Part shown: positions 48,474 to 61,900 of the stretch, piece by piece
Position numbering within the stretch: the first letter of the stretch is position 1
How the letters are laid out: every line of letters starts with the position of its first letter
Assembly (NCBI RefSeq): GCF_037975245.1
Contig: NC_092578.1
Coordinates: forward strand, 4,425,501 to 4,489,500
Length of the DNA: 64,000 nucleotides
DNA from: Apostichopus japonicus
Lineage: Eukaryota > Echinodermata > Holothuroidea > Aspidochirotida > Stichopodidae
Reading direction: 5' to 3'
Notes under the pieces: generated by a model
Told to the model about the DNA's origin: nothing
The model's database searches: none
Seen by the model: the letters and a program-made list of their open reading frames with translations, nothing else
Translations under genes and position numbers: made by a program

Positions 48474-50805
48474 CCCACCTACAGGCTACAGATTTATGAA
48501 ACTTGATTTGATCAAATTTTTCCATCACTGATTCCGATCTTCATAAATGGAGGCCGTTGCCTTTTCTTTGCCATTATTGAAAACCGTTCCACTATCTGAA
48601 TCGGAACACACAGGTATATTGTATTTTTTCTTCACAATTGAATGCCAAACCCATAGGTCACTACCACGAATCGGACAATAAGGTGTGATGACTGGCTGGT
48701 TAAATACAAAAGGATTAAAAGCGAAATCACAATCTCAAATATGATAGTACTCAGAAAAGTATAACATTTGTAAATTGTCATTGCTTTGTGTTATTCTACT
48801 CAAAGAACTAAACAAACAAAAAAACCTCATTTATTATGTGTTTAATGCTTAGAATGGGCTACTTTTGGCAGGTGATATTTAATGGTTTCCATTTGAGTTG
48901 TGACATACTTACTGTACTTTGCTTTACTCTGTGCCATCCATTAAAGCCTTAAAATAGTGCATGTGTGTAATAGTTTGTTACAATCATTAGGAGTGATATT
49001 AGCTAATAATGGCTTGGTGTTCATGAAACCTTTCCTACAAACAAGCTTGCGAGCTGCCTATTAAAATTTCCTTAATTAGGTATAAAGTCTAGCATACTTC
49101 CCGACAAATCAGATAGCTCTCAAACTCTGGTGAAGCACGTCTGACATTTTCATATACCAACCCTTGAGAGTAAACTTCTTTTCAGCTAAAAATGTGAAAT
49201 TAAAAGCCAATTAGCCTAATTGTTAAACGACAATTTACTCCTTAAGATTACATATCTGCAATGTAGGCTAGACTCACGGGATCCTCTGCTGTGTAAACAA
49301 TCTATACTGTAGATCTTGTCCAATAACAAACAACCTGAATATTTACTTTAAAACGATTAACTTTTCAGACATTGAGGTAAACTGTCCTCCTTTTGCATCC
49401 TCATACACTCTACAACACAACCAGCTTAACTCGACAACAATTTGCTTTTTTTTTTCTTTCTATTATTTACTTTAAAGATGAGCTACATGCCGAAAAAAAA
49501 AAGAAAAAAAATTCAATAGTTATCTTGTATTTGGCCTTAGTATGCCATTTAATAAGAGCAGGTTTAATCATTCATTGATGTGTGTTTTTGCTGGAATAAA
49601 TATTTGCACATCTTATGAGAAACCCTAATATTCCATTGCTCATAAATGGTCAAGGGATGTTTACCCAGCATACCATACATACACACAAACTTATCTCTCT
49701 CTCTTTGCCATAACCTTTACTGTACTGTTGATAACGGACATCCTTTCCCCCAATTAATATTTACAACTTTTTCATGCTGAGCACATAACGACCGATCGGT
49801 ATTAAGTAAAGTCTCGGCTTCAAATATGCAAACAATGCAGTTTGGCCATTCAAAGATGCAATTCCATGTTACCATAGCAACAGAGAATAACCACACACAC
49901 GTCTACTTATGTGTGTGTTTAGATTAACTTTGTTGCGACCATTTCTGCCATAATTAAGAAACTGTTGCATCAAAGTTAACAAAGGAGGCAAATGATTAGA
50001 TGGCATGTTACGTTTCGATGCAATTCTTCCGGGAGGTGTGTAAGGCTGCGATTAACGAATCAGATGTGCTGATATGTTATAGGACCACAACAGTGTATAT
50101 ATATGCTTGTGGAATCTTTATCTTTGCCTATATACTGAATGATGCTGTGTGCTGTGCCGATACGCTGCAGACATGTTAAGGACATTATTATTACATTAAC
50201 AGTGTTGTGCCATGTTGTAATCCAATTGTTAAAGGCTATACACTTCAATTTACAGAACCATTCCACACATGTAACTATTTTGATGGCACCTCTTTCTGTC
50301 AATGAGAAACTAATAATTTTGGACTCAGTTCATGGGTGCCACATTGTTTCAAAAGTTCAACACAACTAAGAGGAGTCATTAAGTGTAAGGCGATATCGGA
50401 CTGCGCAGCTTCATGCACTGAATAACTTAGATCTTTTGGGAAAGGTTCTGTAGGAAAAGTACCATGCCTAGGGAAAAAGGATAGAGGAATATGGGAGGAG
50501 GGAGAAAACTGGTGTGAGAGGATCTGTTTTTGACATGCATCAATGGATAAAAGGAATAGGTAGATGAAACACCCCAAACAGATCTGAACTGTTCTCTTGA
50601 TTTTTAAAATCAATTTTAATCCCTTACATCGTGTCTTTGTTGACTTTGATCCCCTTTTACCTGTCTTAAGATTCACAGCACACAACAGCAACCAATGTTG
50701 AGAGCATGTTTGTATGTATGGGCATGACTTACATTATGTCAAATTTAGTTCATTACTGTCACAAATGAGATTGAAGGGAAAGACAACTTCGAAAACCACA
50801 AAATG

Positions 50806-50848
50806 TATGGTAGAGCGAGAATGATAATGTTGTGAGGAGATAGGTAAG
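50806..50848. repeat. Short dispersed motif, copy 1 of 3
   Basis: GGTAGAGCGAG followed after a few bases by GTTGTGAGGAGATAGGTAAG. Related copies lie at about 61239-61276 and 62265-62310. The copies are 35-45 bases long and separated by up to 11 kb. They may be the only alignable part of an older interspersed repeat. Confidence 0.6.
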
Positions 50849-50907
50849 CGAGGTAAATCCCCTACAAAATCCCAAAATGCAGCTTTTAGTCTGCAAATCA
50901 TTCTTAC

Positions 50908-51471
50908 CATCTTTATGGTTGTAGCCTCTAGAGGTGATTGTAAACTGGACGAGCATTCCGATAAGCGAGATGAAAGGCCACACTCCGAATACCACCCAGC
51001 TGTACCAGCAGAGCTCCGCGGACTGGCGTAAGCGGAAACGATCGTAGATATATTGCACCATCCTCAAGATTTCCAAGAAATAATCGGAACAGGAAGTCAC
51101 TATTGCACCACCGATTAGACTTGTGGCCAGAACCACGCACTCTTTCTGGAATTTTAAAGTCAAGAGAGCAAAGACGATACAGAGGCCAAACGTTATGAGC
51201 AGTGGTATATACAGTTCGGATGGCATGTAGAATTGTTCCATAACGATTAGCACCGCTACGGCCATGAAGAGGCCCATGTGAACTCCGGTCATGAATAGAC
51301 CGACGACCTCGATGATCATGGTGAGGAGACCGCACAGTAGACCGATCCCGAGGGCGATGGCCGCGTTGATGGTCCGGTCGAGACTGCTCTCCTGTTCGCA
51401 GATCATGAAGATGATCCCCGTAGCCAGGATGAATCCGACCAGAAACATGACCGCTTTAAAGCATCTGTAAC
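50908..51471 (-). CDS. TMEM198: TMEM198, main transmembrane exon
   Basis: The exon is 564 bases, 188 codons, opening with GYRCFKAVMFLVGF, the counterpart of a GYRCFKAVLFLTG segment I recall in human TMEM198. Hydrophobic spans counted from that Gly fall at roughly 6-24, 33-52, 53-74, 80-98, 104-124 and 152-175, with the conserved ALGIGLLCGLL and CWYSWVVFGVWPFISLIGML segments. These match the seven-span TMEM198 (DUF4203-type) fold, with the first span on an upstream exon. Acceptor is TTCCTTACAG and donor GATG|GTAAG. In vertebrates TMEM198 is reported to bind LRP6 and promote its phosphorylation in Wnt signalling. The internal ATG at 51448 is not the true start, because coding continues upstream to the acceptor. 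Confidence 0.93.
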
Positions 51472-52671
51472 CTGTAAGGAAAGACAGACAAAAATATCAT
51501 TTTTGCTTCTTGAACTTATTTGAATTATCAAAAGAATCCAATTTCAAACTCTGATATTATAAAACTTACTAGTTTATGTATTTACGAGTGACCCACTTAC
51601 CTGTCTCCCCACAACTTATGCACCACATTCTACCGTGTCTAGAATGCCCTGGGAAACTTTTAACACTGTACACCCTCACTGGCCCTAATGGCCTTCCTTC
51701 ATTTTTCTACCCACAAAGTGTCTCACTGTGTTTTTCGGAGTTAGGAAAATTTTCGCGAAATTCGCCCGGAATACCTTGGATTTATACTCTAGAAGTTTCC
51801 TATCGGGACTTCTGCACTTCCAAGGATCTTTTCCAGCCTGATAAGTATCCTTTTCTTGTAGGGAAGGGTGTTTTTGGGGGCTGTTTTTAGTGTACACTCT
51901 CGCCCATGCGTTCAATTTCAAACTCTGATAAAATATTTACAATAGTATATAATGTTCAGTGTTGTTTCTCATGCCATTAGTTTTATTATTAAGATTGAAA
52001 TATCCAGAGGTAAAGAGATTATAAAATGGAAAAATATGCACAAAAAAGGTTTTAAAAAAAAACCTCTTACGAGAACCAGATTGCCAGGATAGTGAACTAA
52101 TCCAACCCATATAAAGTCAGACAGGCAGACCTCAGACTACCCTCATGTTTCACATGTGGCTCATCCCCCCCACCCCCCCCGCTTTATTTAATCCCTTATC
52201 TAATTCTGTAAACATTAATTGACAGATAATTCCTGTTTACATTTATCTTTGACAAGCCTGCAGAAGACAGTGTTGAAAATGTTATTTATGGCATTCAAAG
52301 CTCTCAAGCAAGCAGTTTTTTCTTTCTGTCTATGAAGCAGATTATTTCAATCATGCACTTTGCATGGGGTTCCAGTCATACTCTGGATATATCTAACAGA
52401 CAAGAGGCAGTGTTTATAAATTTGCCAGTGTCCCTGTTGCCTTGTTGATAAACAAAACTTCAATTTGCCCATTCTTTGCAAAAAAAATGGACTAATTTAA
52501 ATTTCCCTACAAAAAAAGTACACCATAATAATATGATTGCAAGGGACCTGTCAAAACTGAAGAAGAAATATTTAGGCCATCAAGAAAGGAATTTCTTTGT
52601 GCATGTTCATTACAGAATGCAGATTGCAGCTTTAAATTGCAGAGTAGCTATGCATTATTAGTCCCCCTGTA

Positions 52672-52733
52672 ATCTGTATGTATATCTGTATGTCTGCATA
52701 TCTGTATGTCTGCATATCTGTATGTCTGCATAC
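52672..52733. repeat. 16-bp minisatellite ATATCTGTATGTCTGC
   Basis: Three to four head-to-tail copies, the last three identical. Confidence 0.94.
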
Positions 52734-53810
52734 ATAAAGCTTTAAGCAAAAGAGAGTGGTTCCCTGCATTTCTGATATCTTTCTATGTCCATATATAGGA
52801 GTACGTCCATATAAAGCATATTTAGGAGAGAAACTTCTTTCAAATTGTGTAGTCACCTGTGTATTTACCTACATCTGTAAAATCTTTGTATGTCTGTCAT
52901 TGACCTTGACAGTATTGTTCTCAGGTGTGAGGGATCAGAAAGGGTCATCCATAGAGTAAATAGACCTTAGGGGACACATTGGGGGGTTCTACAACCACAG
53001 GATCTACAACTATTCACAGAAATGTGCAAAACTCTTTCCCTGAGAACCTGCCCTGAAATATTGTTTTAGCAAGTCAACCAGTCAAATCAACACACTTCAG
53101 GCAAAGTTTGTTGTTACAATGACAATTACTTAAAAAATTGTCTAAAATTTCTCATTTCTGTTTATAAGATTTAGATAATATAAATCTGATGCATTTATTT
53201 TCAGAGTTAGAGTTAGAAAATTCTAAACTTTCATTGAGGTCATTCATCAAAGGTTTTCACTAACACAGCCTATACTGAGTGAATGGTACTACAACTAGTA
53301 TGGAAATACAATTTTCAAGATGTCTTCTATTATAATTTACACTGGTGTTTCCCCCAATTATTCATTTACTTCTTTGTTTTTAAAAGGTTTGGAAGGGAGG
53401 TGGGATGGGGGGGGGGTTGGGGAGGAGAGGGCTTAATTGAAAAAGAGTACCTCACTTAGAGATCACTGGATATGAAATGAAGTAATCAATTCTTTAGCTC
53501 TTCAAGAAAAAAAGAGAGTTTTGGTTCCACTGAGTCAACTTTAACTTCTTATTTGGGGCGTAGATATCCCGACTATCACTTAAGTGTCTTCTAGTACATC
53601 CTTAATAGGTAAACAATCCGTTTCCAATTGCTGTCTAAATCACATAATGTTGCGACATCGATTCAGCTCTAATGATCATGTTTTCTGCAATTTCAGGCTA
53701 TCAAATAATAAACAGTCTTCTCAACAACTTCCTGTACATCACAATAAGTCTGAGAATGCCTGCCAATGGCAGTCTTGGAGATATTCTCAATCTCTGATTG
53801 CTTTCTTGTT

Positions 53811-53882
53811 TAGTTTGGTATGGTTTGGTTTGGTATGGTATGGTATGGTTTGGTTGGATTTGGTTTGGTTAAGTTTAGTTTT
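53811..53882. repeat. TGGTT/TGGTA pentamer repeat
   Basis: A run of TTTGG, TATGG and related pentamers that is purely G/T-rich with scattered A. It creates a Trp/Val/Leu-rich apparent frame that is not a gene. Confidence 0.92.
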
Positions 53883-54077
53883 TCTTTTCTCATCTAGTTG
53901 TCTTTGCATATTTCTCCCTCCTTTACTTTTAATAACTTGTTTGTTATTTTTTTGATGATCTCATAGTTTAGAACTATTAATTTGTGGACATCTACTGATC
54001 AAGATTGATGTCCATGCTGACATCTAAACAATTTATGTCAAGAGCTGTTACTTGCTTAATTATATGAGGTAGGATAC

Positions 54078-54130
54078 ATATATATATACATATATATATC
54101 TATATATATATACACACATATATATATATA
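54078..54130. repeat. (TA)n microsatellite
   Basis: TATATA and ACATAT runs over about 50 bases, able to pair with themselves. Confidence 0.92.
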
Positions 54131-55561
54131 GAACATATTAAAACAATGTATTAATTAATCTCTTAGTAGTCTCATCAGCCTCAAGTCAAAGTTACTTATA
54201 AGACACAGTCAATGCTGTGTCTGCTACTAAAGCAAAGTGTCAAAAACGGAAGCTGCAGGAGCTACAAACTACAAAAAAACACAAAAGATACCATCCTCCG
54301 CAGCCTGGCTGCAGGATGCTGCATCCCCCTTCCGAGTCCTACCTTTCACTTGCTACCTACCTGAGAAATGGCAAAGATGCATAGAGAAGTTTCCACTTTA
54401 ACAAAACATTTTTTGAAAGGCAACAAAGGAATGTTTTGAGGATGGTAATTATGTCGGTGCTTCGTAATCTATCAGTTGTTATTTACTTTTTGAGGAGTAG
54501 CACTGCAACTTAAAGTAGAACGATAGTGACAGAAAAAAAATCTCTCATTTTCATATATAATGTAGTTTATATGTTACCAAGCAACATATTTTTTTAATTT
54601 TCCAAATAGCACACCGGAAAGTTGTAAAAAAGGGAATTAAAACATCGTTTTTTCGTCTCCGTAATTTAGGAATTTGCGAATACTGCAACGACCTTGAACA
54701 GCCCTCAGGTCAGTGAATGACGTCACTGTGATGATCTTTTCTGTTGTGAACTGTTCAGTACGGAGCTGTGCGTGCATTTCGTGTCAGCATAACTGTTATT
54801 ATAATGAATATCACAGTGTTTCTTGATTTCATCACCACGTGTTTACAAGTTTTTTTTATACGAAATTTGCGGCGATTTCGCAACGATTTCCCAATATCTG
54901 AAGAGGTAACTCGCAAGCTGACCCAAAGTAACGTAAATCTCAAGATCACGTTTTTGGCGGGTTTTATACAGAGTGATGTATGAATGTGCTCACTTACCAG
55001 TCAAACTGGCACAATAACAAGAGTGATGATAGTCTCAAACGTAGTTTAGTATAACATCCGAAAGAAAATCCAAAGTTCTAAACAAAGTAGATTCGCTTGT
55101 ATGCACTAGGCCTACTGTAAAACATAAACGTTCCTTGTTCCGTGCGTCATTAAATCCAACAGAAAGGTTTCATTGAGCTTGAAATACAACCGCATTTGAA
55201 CTCAATCGAGTAGTTAGTCTAGCTCGAACAATTTTCTCACTACATGCAATGCCTATTGCGTTTATTCACATGCATGCCTCGTGGTTTGGGCTTCGGGAGG
55301 AATCGTATTCTAGCCCAACTTCACGTAGGTCCGCAAACGGTACTTTCACACTGTGCAAACATAAGTGACAGTGTGCGCTACCGTAAGTAATACACGATGT
55401 TTTGTTTCGCTCGAGCATACACACATTTCCTATTCGTATTACATTTAAAGTGGTTTGGAGGGTATGAACACCTCTCTGCCCAAAAAGACTCTGCCTAAGC
55501 AACGTCCATGCCCCAATTGAAATTTGCACGTGGATTCTCTCCTCACATAGTCATTAGGTTG

Positions 55562-55915
55562 CAAGGGCGTAGGAACCGGGGGGGCTGGGGGGTGCCAGCC
55601 CCCAGTGAAAAATATGGGGGGGCGGAAGTATCATTCTGCCCCCCCGCTCCGCAAGTTAGAAAACCCCTTTTTCAAATGAGAAAAAAATCTCATTTGGAGC
55701 ACCAAATTGCATCTAAGTCCAGGTGAAAATGCAAAATTATTTACAAAATGGGTGTTTGAAGTGTGCTATATTGCACCAAATTGCATCTGAGGCCACCTGG
55801 AAATGCAAAAAAATTCCAAAGGGGAGGGGACACCCCCTCCCCTTAGACCCCTCCCCCAGGCCAGCCATCAGTCTTCAGCCCCCCCCCCACTCAAAAGTAC
55901 CTTCCTACGCCACTG
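55562..55915. mobile_element. hAT-type MITE, 354 bp, with 8-bp target duplication
   Basis: The left end CAAGGGCGTAGGAACC and the reverse complement of the right end, CAGTGGCGTAGGAAGG, match at 13 of 16 bases. The element is flanked by a perfect 8-bp direct repeat, TTAGGTTG, at 55554-55561 and 55916-55923. CAGTGGCGTAG ends and 8-bp duplications are the mark of hAT elements. The interior is G/C-run rich at both ends, has an internal direct repeat of CACCAAATTGCATCT and no transposase, so it needs an autonomous hAT element to move. The intact duplication suggests a fairly young insertion. Confidence 0.93.
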
Positions 55916-55923
55916 TTAGGTTG

Positions 55924-58900
55924 TTCACGTCTAACATGTCTTCCAGTTCCAACACTTACTGTAGCATTTATCGGGATATATATAAATAATGCGGCATAAA
56001 AGCATCAATCTTTCAAACTTTTTTTACTTTAGTGACCTTGCCACACGCAAATTTCAATTGGGCCCGAGATGGCTCTATGACCGATTATTCCGTAATTTAC
56101 ATTGGGGCAGTCGGCTTCACTAAAACGACAAGAAAAAGCAGGAACAATAACACCTTATTAAAATTAGACCGTTAAATGTCTCACGCAGTGTATCAAATCT
56201 CCTCTATGGTTTAGTTTGTCGAGTCCAATATAGAGTAGGTTGCAACTAAACTTACACACTAAGTGCACACTGCTGAAGTACACTACGCCGAGCTCACTTT
56301 GTTATCATCATAATGACGTTACATGTCACTGTAGATCACGTGATCATCATATTGCTGTTCGCGAAAAGCCCAATTTTTGTTTAAAAAATCAACGAGTTTA
56401 GGAATTTTTTTTAAGCTTTTCCCAACATCGGATTGACTTGAATTTTCACATGTGTAATATGGAAACCAACTAGAATACTCTTGAATAAAATCGTATTTTT
56501 TCGTCGATGCTGAAAAATCACTATCGTTCATCTTTAAAGGACAGTTGTGTCGTTATTATGCCATCACTTTTTGTCGCAGCTTCTCTTAAAGAAACACATT
56601 TTTTTTTATAGCCTAACATCTTTTAGGATACTCAAAATTACCATTATGACATTTGCTTTGTGAATTTGACATTTTTCATCATAACCACAATTATTTTATT
56701 TTCTATCAATTAGGGATATTTATCGATGCCATGAAGTTATATTACCAGTGTGCAAGACATTTAAAGTTCAAAGTGACAGACGACCACACATGTATAGTAC
56801 ATATCCCATTCCCTGTCACAGATAGAGGAACAACGTCAATACAACACAAATAAAAGATGTTTTGTTAATTTCAAAAACTCCTGAAAACTGCTTTTCCTTT
56901 AGTTGAATTGTTAACTTCCTCATCTTGTCTGTTTCCTTCCTGTAACCTATCTAAGTACAAATCTCTTCAATTCTACATCAGCCTCCTATGAATCATGTTC
57001 ATCTTTCAGTGTTGCATGTGGGTCAGGTGTGCTAATATTAAATGTGTGTAGGTATGCCTGGGTGTCTGAAGAGGGATGGGGGAATATGCAAAAACTTGTC
57101 AATGGATTAGGAAGGTTGCAACACTGTTTTATGTGACAAGAACTGTTGAAACATTTCTAAAAGATAAGTGAACTCTTTTAAAACCAGTTTACCTAGAAAC
57201 ACCATTCCGAACCATATTTTTCAGTAGAGCATGAAACCTTCAATTCTTGTCTCTCCAACTTGTCCTTTTTGTGACTTTAGGCTACTAAACATCCCAAAGC
57301 TACGAAAACCCCAAAAAACTTACAAATCAATAACAATAGGAAACCCATTTTGTCAATTTAGAGCACTTCACGGTCAGTTATGATTACATGTCTCTGCCAG
57401 ACAGTATGTTTTATCATTTCCTATAGTATTACCATATTACGAGATAAGAGAACCATGTTCACACCAGAGTGACCAGACTTGCAGTGAGTCCATACTTGCA
57501 CTCATATTCTAGTATATATAGTTACCTGTACTCATCATCACAGACTTGTACTCAGCTTCGTACTGCTGGGGTACTAGGAATTCTAGTACGAAGAGTGAAT
57601 ACTCATACACACCTGCTTAGAGCTGCCTTGTAATTATTGTAGTACGCATACCTACGTGACTGGACGTTGGAACTTAAAGTTTCATATAGTCTCTGTACAT
57701 TTGCAGTTTCAGATGCTAGCTGTGTAGCCAACTAATTTCTGAGCCTGTCACGGTGCTCACAAGCGTTCTCCCTCTATAGGTACCTACATGACTATACTGC
57801 CTAGTGTGCTGTCTGCCCCAACAAATAACACCATGATCAACTGAAAAGTTCTTCCTAATACTGCAAGCACTCCATGCGCACTACAATAGTGCTAGTTGTT
57901 TTCACACCATGGAGAATTTATATTTGTACTCATGGTGTTGTACTGGCCCTTGCCGTCTGCAATATAGTGTATGCTGGTTGCCTGGTAGTCAGATGTGGGT
58001 TAATATCATGAGTTTATGTGGTGGAAATATTTTAACCTCTCCTATTTCCCCATTATACTAAAATGTAAATTATGCAGGATAAAGACAATAGATATATCTC
58101 AAATTGAAGACAAATACTGGTTATGGTTGACACATATATAGTAAAGCTGAACAGTGTCTGTTATCTCTCACCATGAAGATTAAAACGATAAAACAGATTT
58201 AATTGTAGACAGGCGACAGACTTCTGTCTGGAATGCTGTATAACCATATAGTACTATATATATAGTGGTAGATGGTACATATCACTGTGATCTGTGTCTG
58301 TTGTACCAAATACATCACATCAAAACCAATAAACCATGAAGGAACACAAAATTATAAAACAAATTGTAAGAGCTTTCACCACCAAGAGATTTATTTTCAA
58401 GTACCCAATCAGTTGAACATTCTCAGGAGTCTACTTTAGGTACTACAAAGCATTTGCCACAGTAAGTACTGTTCGTGACTAGATTAAAGGGATATTATAG
58501 CCTCTACAGTAGATCTCTCTCCTAAATCTGTGTAAAGTGTGAGCGTTAAGAACTACAATGTGCTAAAGTAGGTTTGCTGCCATGCTGTTCATCCTATCTG
58601 AATTACAACAATTTTAAATAAGGAAGAAGTTACATTCTCTTCCTTGCCACAAACACCCCTCCCTCCCTCCCTCCCCTCCCTCCCCTCCTCCCTTCCCCCT
58701 CTCCCAGGTAGACATATATATGGTGTATCCCTTCTCCCTTTGTAAGCTACCTGCCATGAGAGTGGGCATTAAATAATAGGCAGACATTGCTCTAGATATC
58801 CCAATTCCCAACTTTCAGGAGTAAAAATTCACTTATGTGACAAACATCTTCAACAATAGGTCATGGCTGCCTCTTTGAACAAAAGGATGACCACTCAATC

Positions 58901-61900
58901 TGATGAGCTCCCGGTCATCTGTGTGAGTCTTAAATATTCTATATCCTGTGTTAACAACAAATACTGTTTGGTTTATTCGGGGCATAATTGAATTGGGTGA
59001 GTAAATTCCACCCAATTAACTACCAGGCCGATGCGAAAGTGCCACATTGATCTAAATAAAACAAACTGTAGGGCAGGATACTGATGAAAAACAAACCGTT
59101 CAATTGATGGAACTGTGTTTGCAAAAGCGGCGAAGATGTAGAACAAATGCTCACACGCAAATAAATTAACGGTAACGAGGAAATGTAGGATTAAGATTTT
59201 TTCAGAATCTTATTTGGGGCTCAAATCAAGAGCTAGGGGAAATGAAAGCTTCCTGATTTATAATTAGAAAATCTGGACATCACATAAACTGATGATTAAC
59301 TGTAGACAATGACAGGCTCAGCGGTGTGTTTCTTGTATGAAGGGAGACAATGGTGAACCAGGATGTGGTAGGATTATATACTGAACTGAAATAAAATTAT
59401 AATAGATAATTTTCAATGTCAAATATCTCTAATTTAAGCATAAGAGTATCAGCAGGGGATATTTTACATCCATTGCCTGACATATATACAAACAGGGAAA
59501 ACGTGATCCTTCATCTTCGAGTAGATACAAATTAAAGTTGATCTAGCCTTACAAAAACAGTCGTTGAGTTTGTTGGGACGATCTGCAGAGCAGGTTTCAA
59601 ATTGAAGAAGAAAACAGTATTATAACAACACATCACTTTGTTAGTGTGTATATATGTGTGTGTGTGTGATTTGTGATTTTATTTGATATAACTTTTTATG
59701 CAATTTTCATTATTTTGAGTTATTAACAAATTCCCCTACCTTCCCCCCTCCCCATTAAATCATGTTTAAATGGAGTTGACATACTCCTACAGTAATGTAC
59801 TTGTCAACAGAAACATACATGCTTCACATATCATCTTCGGATCTTTGCGACAAATAAACTCAATTCAGGAATCTTTAACCCCCCCGCAAGTTTGTAATAT
59901 TATTCTTAGGCACCACATTGAAGACAACTGTAAACAGAATAGACAGAACATGTTTACCACACAGAGAGTTATAGAAATGAATGAAATATTATTTTGACAT
60001 TTTCAGATATCCTATCACTCAGACAGCTTTTACAATACCCTTTGAAGTTTGAACTATATATGCAAGATCACTTCTAAAGTTCAATTTCTAATTTAATTCT
60101 CAATTTAAAAGCGACAAAAATAGACTTTACACAAAACAAAATTATTGAGAACTCCCAAAAAGTCTTGTAATCCATTTGTATTTCAGTCTATGTAAATTAT
60201 ACTCTGGTGAGGTTCAATTTCAATAGTTACAATTATAGCTGCACTTAAACTTACATCTGATCTTGTCGCAGAGAGATGGCAACAACCCAGAAACATGCTG
60301 TTGTATTGCATCCCGGGGAGAACTTACCTGGCTGTAATTAACCCCTCATAGAGCTAGACTGAAAGCCCTGTACCCTGTCTGAGGTAGTTGCATGATTTAT
60401 TATCTGGACTGAAGCTGAGAGCATCTTAGCATTATAAGCTACAAATATGTCACCTTATAACCGAGGGATGATACTTCATGTCAGGTGGAGGCCTAGTACC
60501 ATCATCCATTATTGTCAGCTTGGCTGATAGTACCATATCATTCACTTGGTCTATGTGAAGTGTCCCATCAAGTCGAGTGGAATGACTAACATGTTACCAC
60601 CGTGTGTAGGCTCATCTACTTCCCTCTGGTAACTACTTCACATACATGTATGAAGCTGCTATATACTGATGTACAAGTGAACCTATTACCTAGCATTGCT
60701 ATATGCTATTATTAACAACAGTGCTTCAAAAACTTAGAAAAAATTACAGGAACTTTGCTTGACAGGCGTGGCACGCATACATACTTCACATTATTTTCAT
60801 GCCTTTGTGCAATCGTTTGAGTCAGTAATGTTTTCAAAGTGTCTTGCACTGAACTTTGGTACCTCAACTTAAAATCAACAATGCTTCATTTTGCTAAGCA
60901 TATGTTCAATAATCAATATAAACAAACATGCAATCAGTCCTCTTTAAAGCAGCATATTAAAGTTTGCTACAGTACATTTACATGACATTTGCGCAGGCCA
61001 CACTTTGCCCACCTGTGAGATATAAAAAGAGATTTTGGTGATCACCAACAGAATTCCAGATGGAAACCAGAGACAAATATTTTGTGAAGAAAACAAAGTC
61101 CATGACCAAGAAAGGCATGTCCAGTCTAAGCACTATGAGTGGTAAATAAGGAGGTTTGTTTCTTAACTTCTGAAGCCACTGGTCACTATCATGAACAGGG
61201 TTAAAAATGTTAAGTACATCTACTCTAGGCATGTTACAATGAGAGTGTTCAAGTTGTGAGGAGATAGGTAATCAAGCTAGCTAGCAGTGTAAATATAACT
61301 TTAAATAGCATGTTGTCATGTCTTTTGATGGAAAACTATTCTCCAACAACTACAGCATTTGACATGTTAAAGGGTGACATTTTGGAATACTAACTTTTGG
61401 AAGAATTATACCACAGAACGGTATGTTAAGATGTTAGTACTTTTGTTCTATACTGGGTAGGATCTGATTAGCGGGGGTTAAGGGGGGGGGGAGGGGGGAG
61501 GCAGTATTCCAAAGGAAATGATGTGTCTGCAAGTTCATTTGATAGTTTTGATATTTAAGCTTCAATAGATCTCTTTAACAAGCAGACTCCCACACAAATG
61601 GGTTTACTTAAATTCTATGTGTAGTGGAATGCAACGCTGAGAGATTCCATGATCTCTGAAACCAGTCACATTATACATGTATATGTCAGCTACGTTAATC
61701 TTCATAATTTAGGAATTCTGGATGAGAGAAATCAGTTCACTCAATAATTCGATATTAAAGAGAAATATGATAGCATGGATCAATCACTGACAGATATGAT
61801 ATCTTATTATAGATACATACTTCATTAAATCCAATATTAGCTGCCAAGGTTGACAAGATCTTTCAGTGAGATCAAACACTATCAGTACTTATTGTTCCCC

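Larger units (their letters stand above)
45303..50907 (-). other. TMEM198 intron, 5.6 kb
   Basis: The intron runs from donor GTAAGAA (gene strand, below 50908) to the acceptor CCAG above 45302. It contains poly-G/poly-C runs near 45495, 45967, 46453 and 47656, dispersed repeat copy 2, and the longest unexplained minus-strand frame (47343-47822, 159 codons), which I do not accept as a gene. Confidence 0.75.
51472..55561 (-). other. Upstream intron or flank of TMEM198
   Basis: The first coding exon, with the N terminus and first membrane span, should lie upstream, but I find no matching sequence here. A minus-strand donor-like CTG|GTAAGTG at about 54992 could end a 5' non-coding exon, and a TGACGTCA (CRE-type) site lies at 54719-54726; both are weak. 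The stretch also holds three simple-repeat tracts, listed separately. Confidence 0.45.

Noticed and set aside
54719-54726. TGACGTCA CRE-type site as the TMEM198 promoter
   Set aside because: A single 8-mer with no mapped start, TATA or first exon near it is not enough to call a promoter.
55508-55989. Open frames across the hAT MITE
   Set aside because: They arise from the G/C runs at the element ends and do not encode a transposase.
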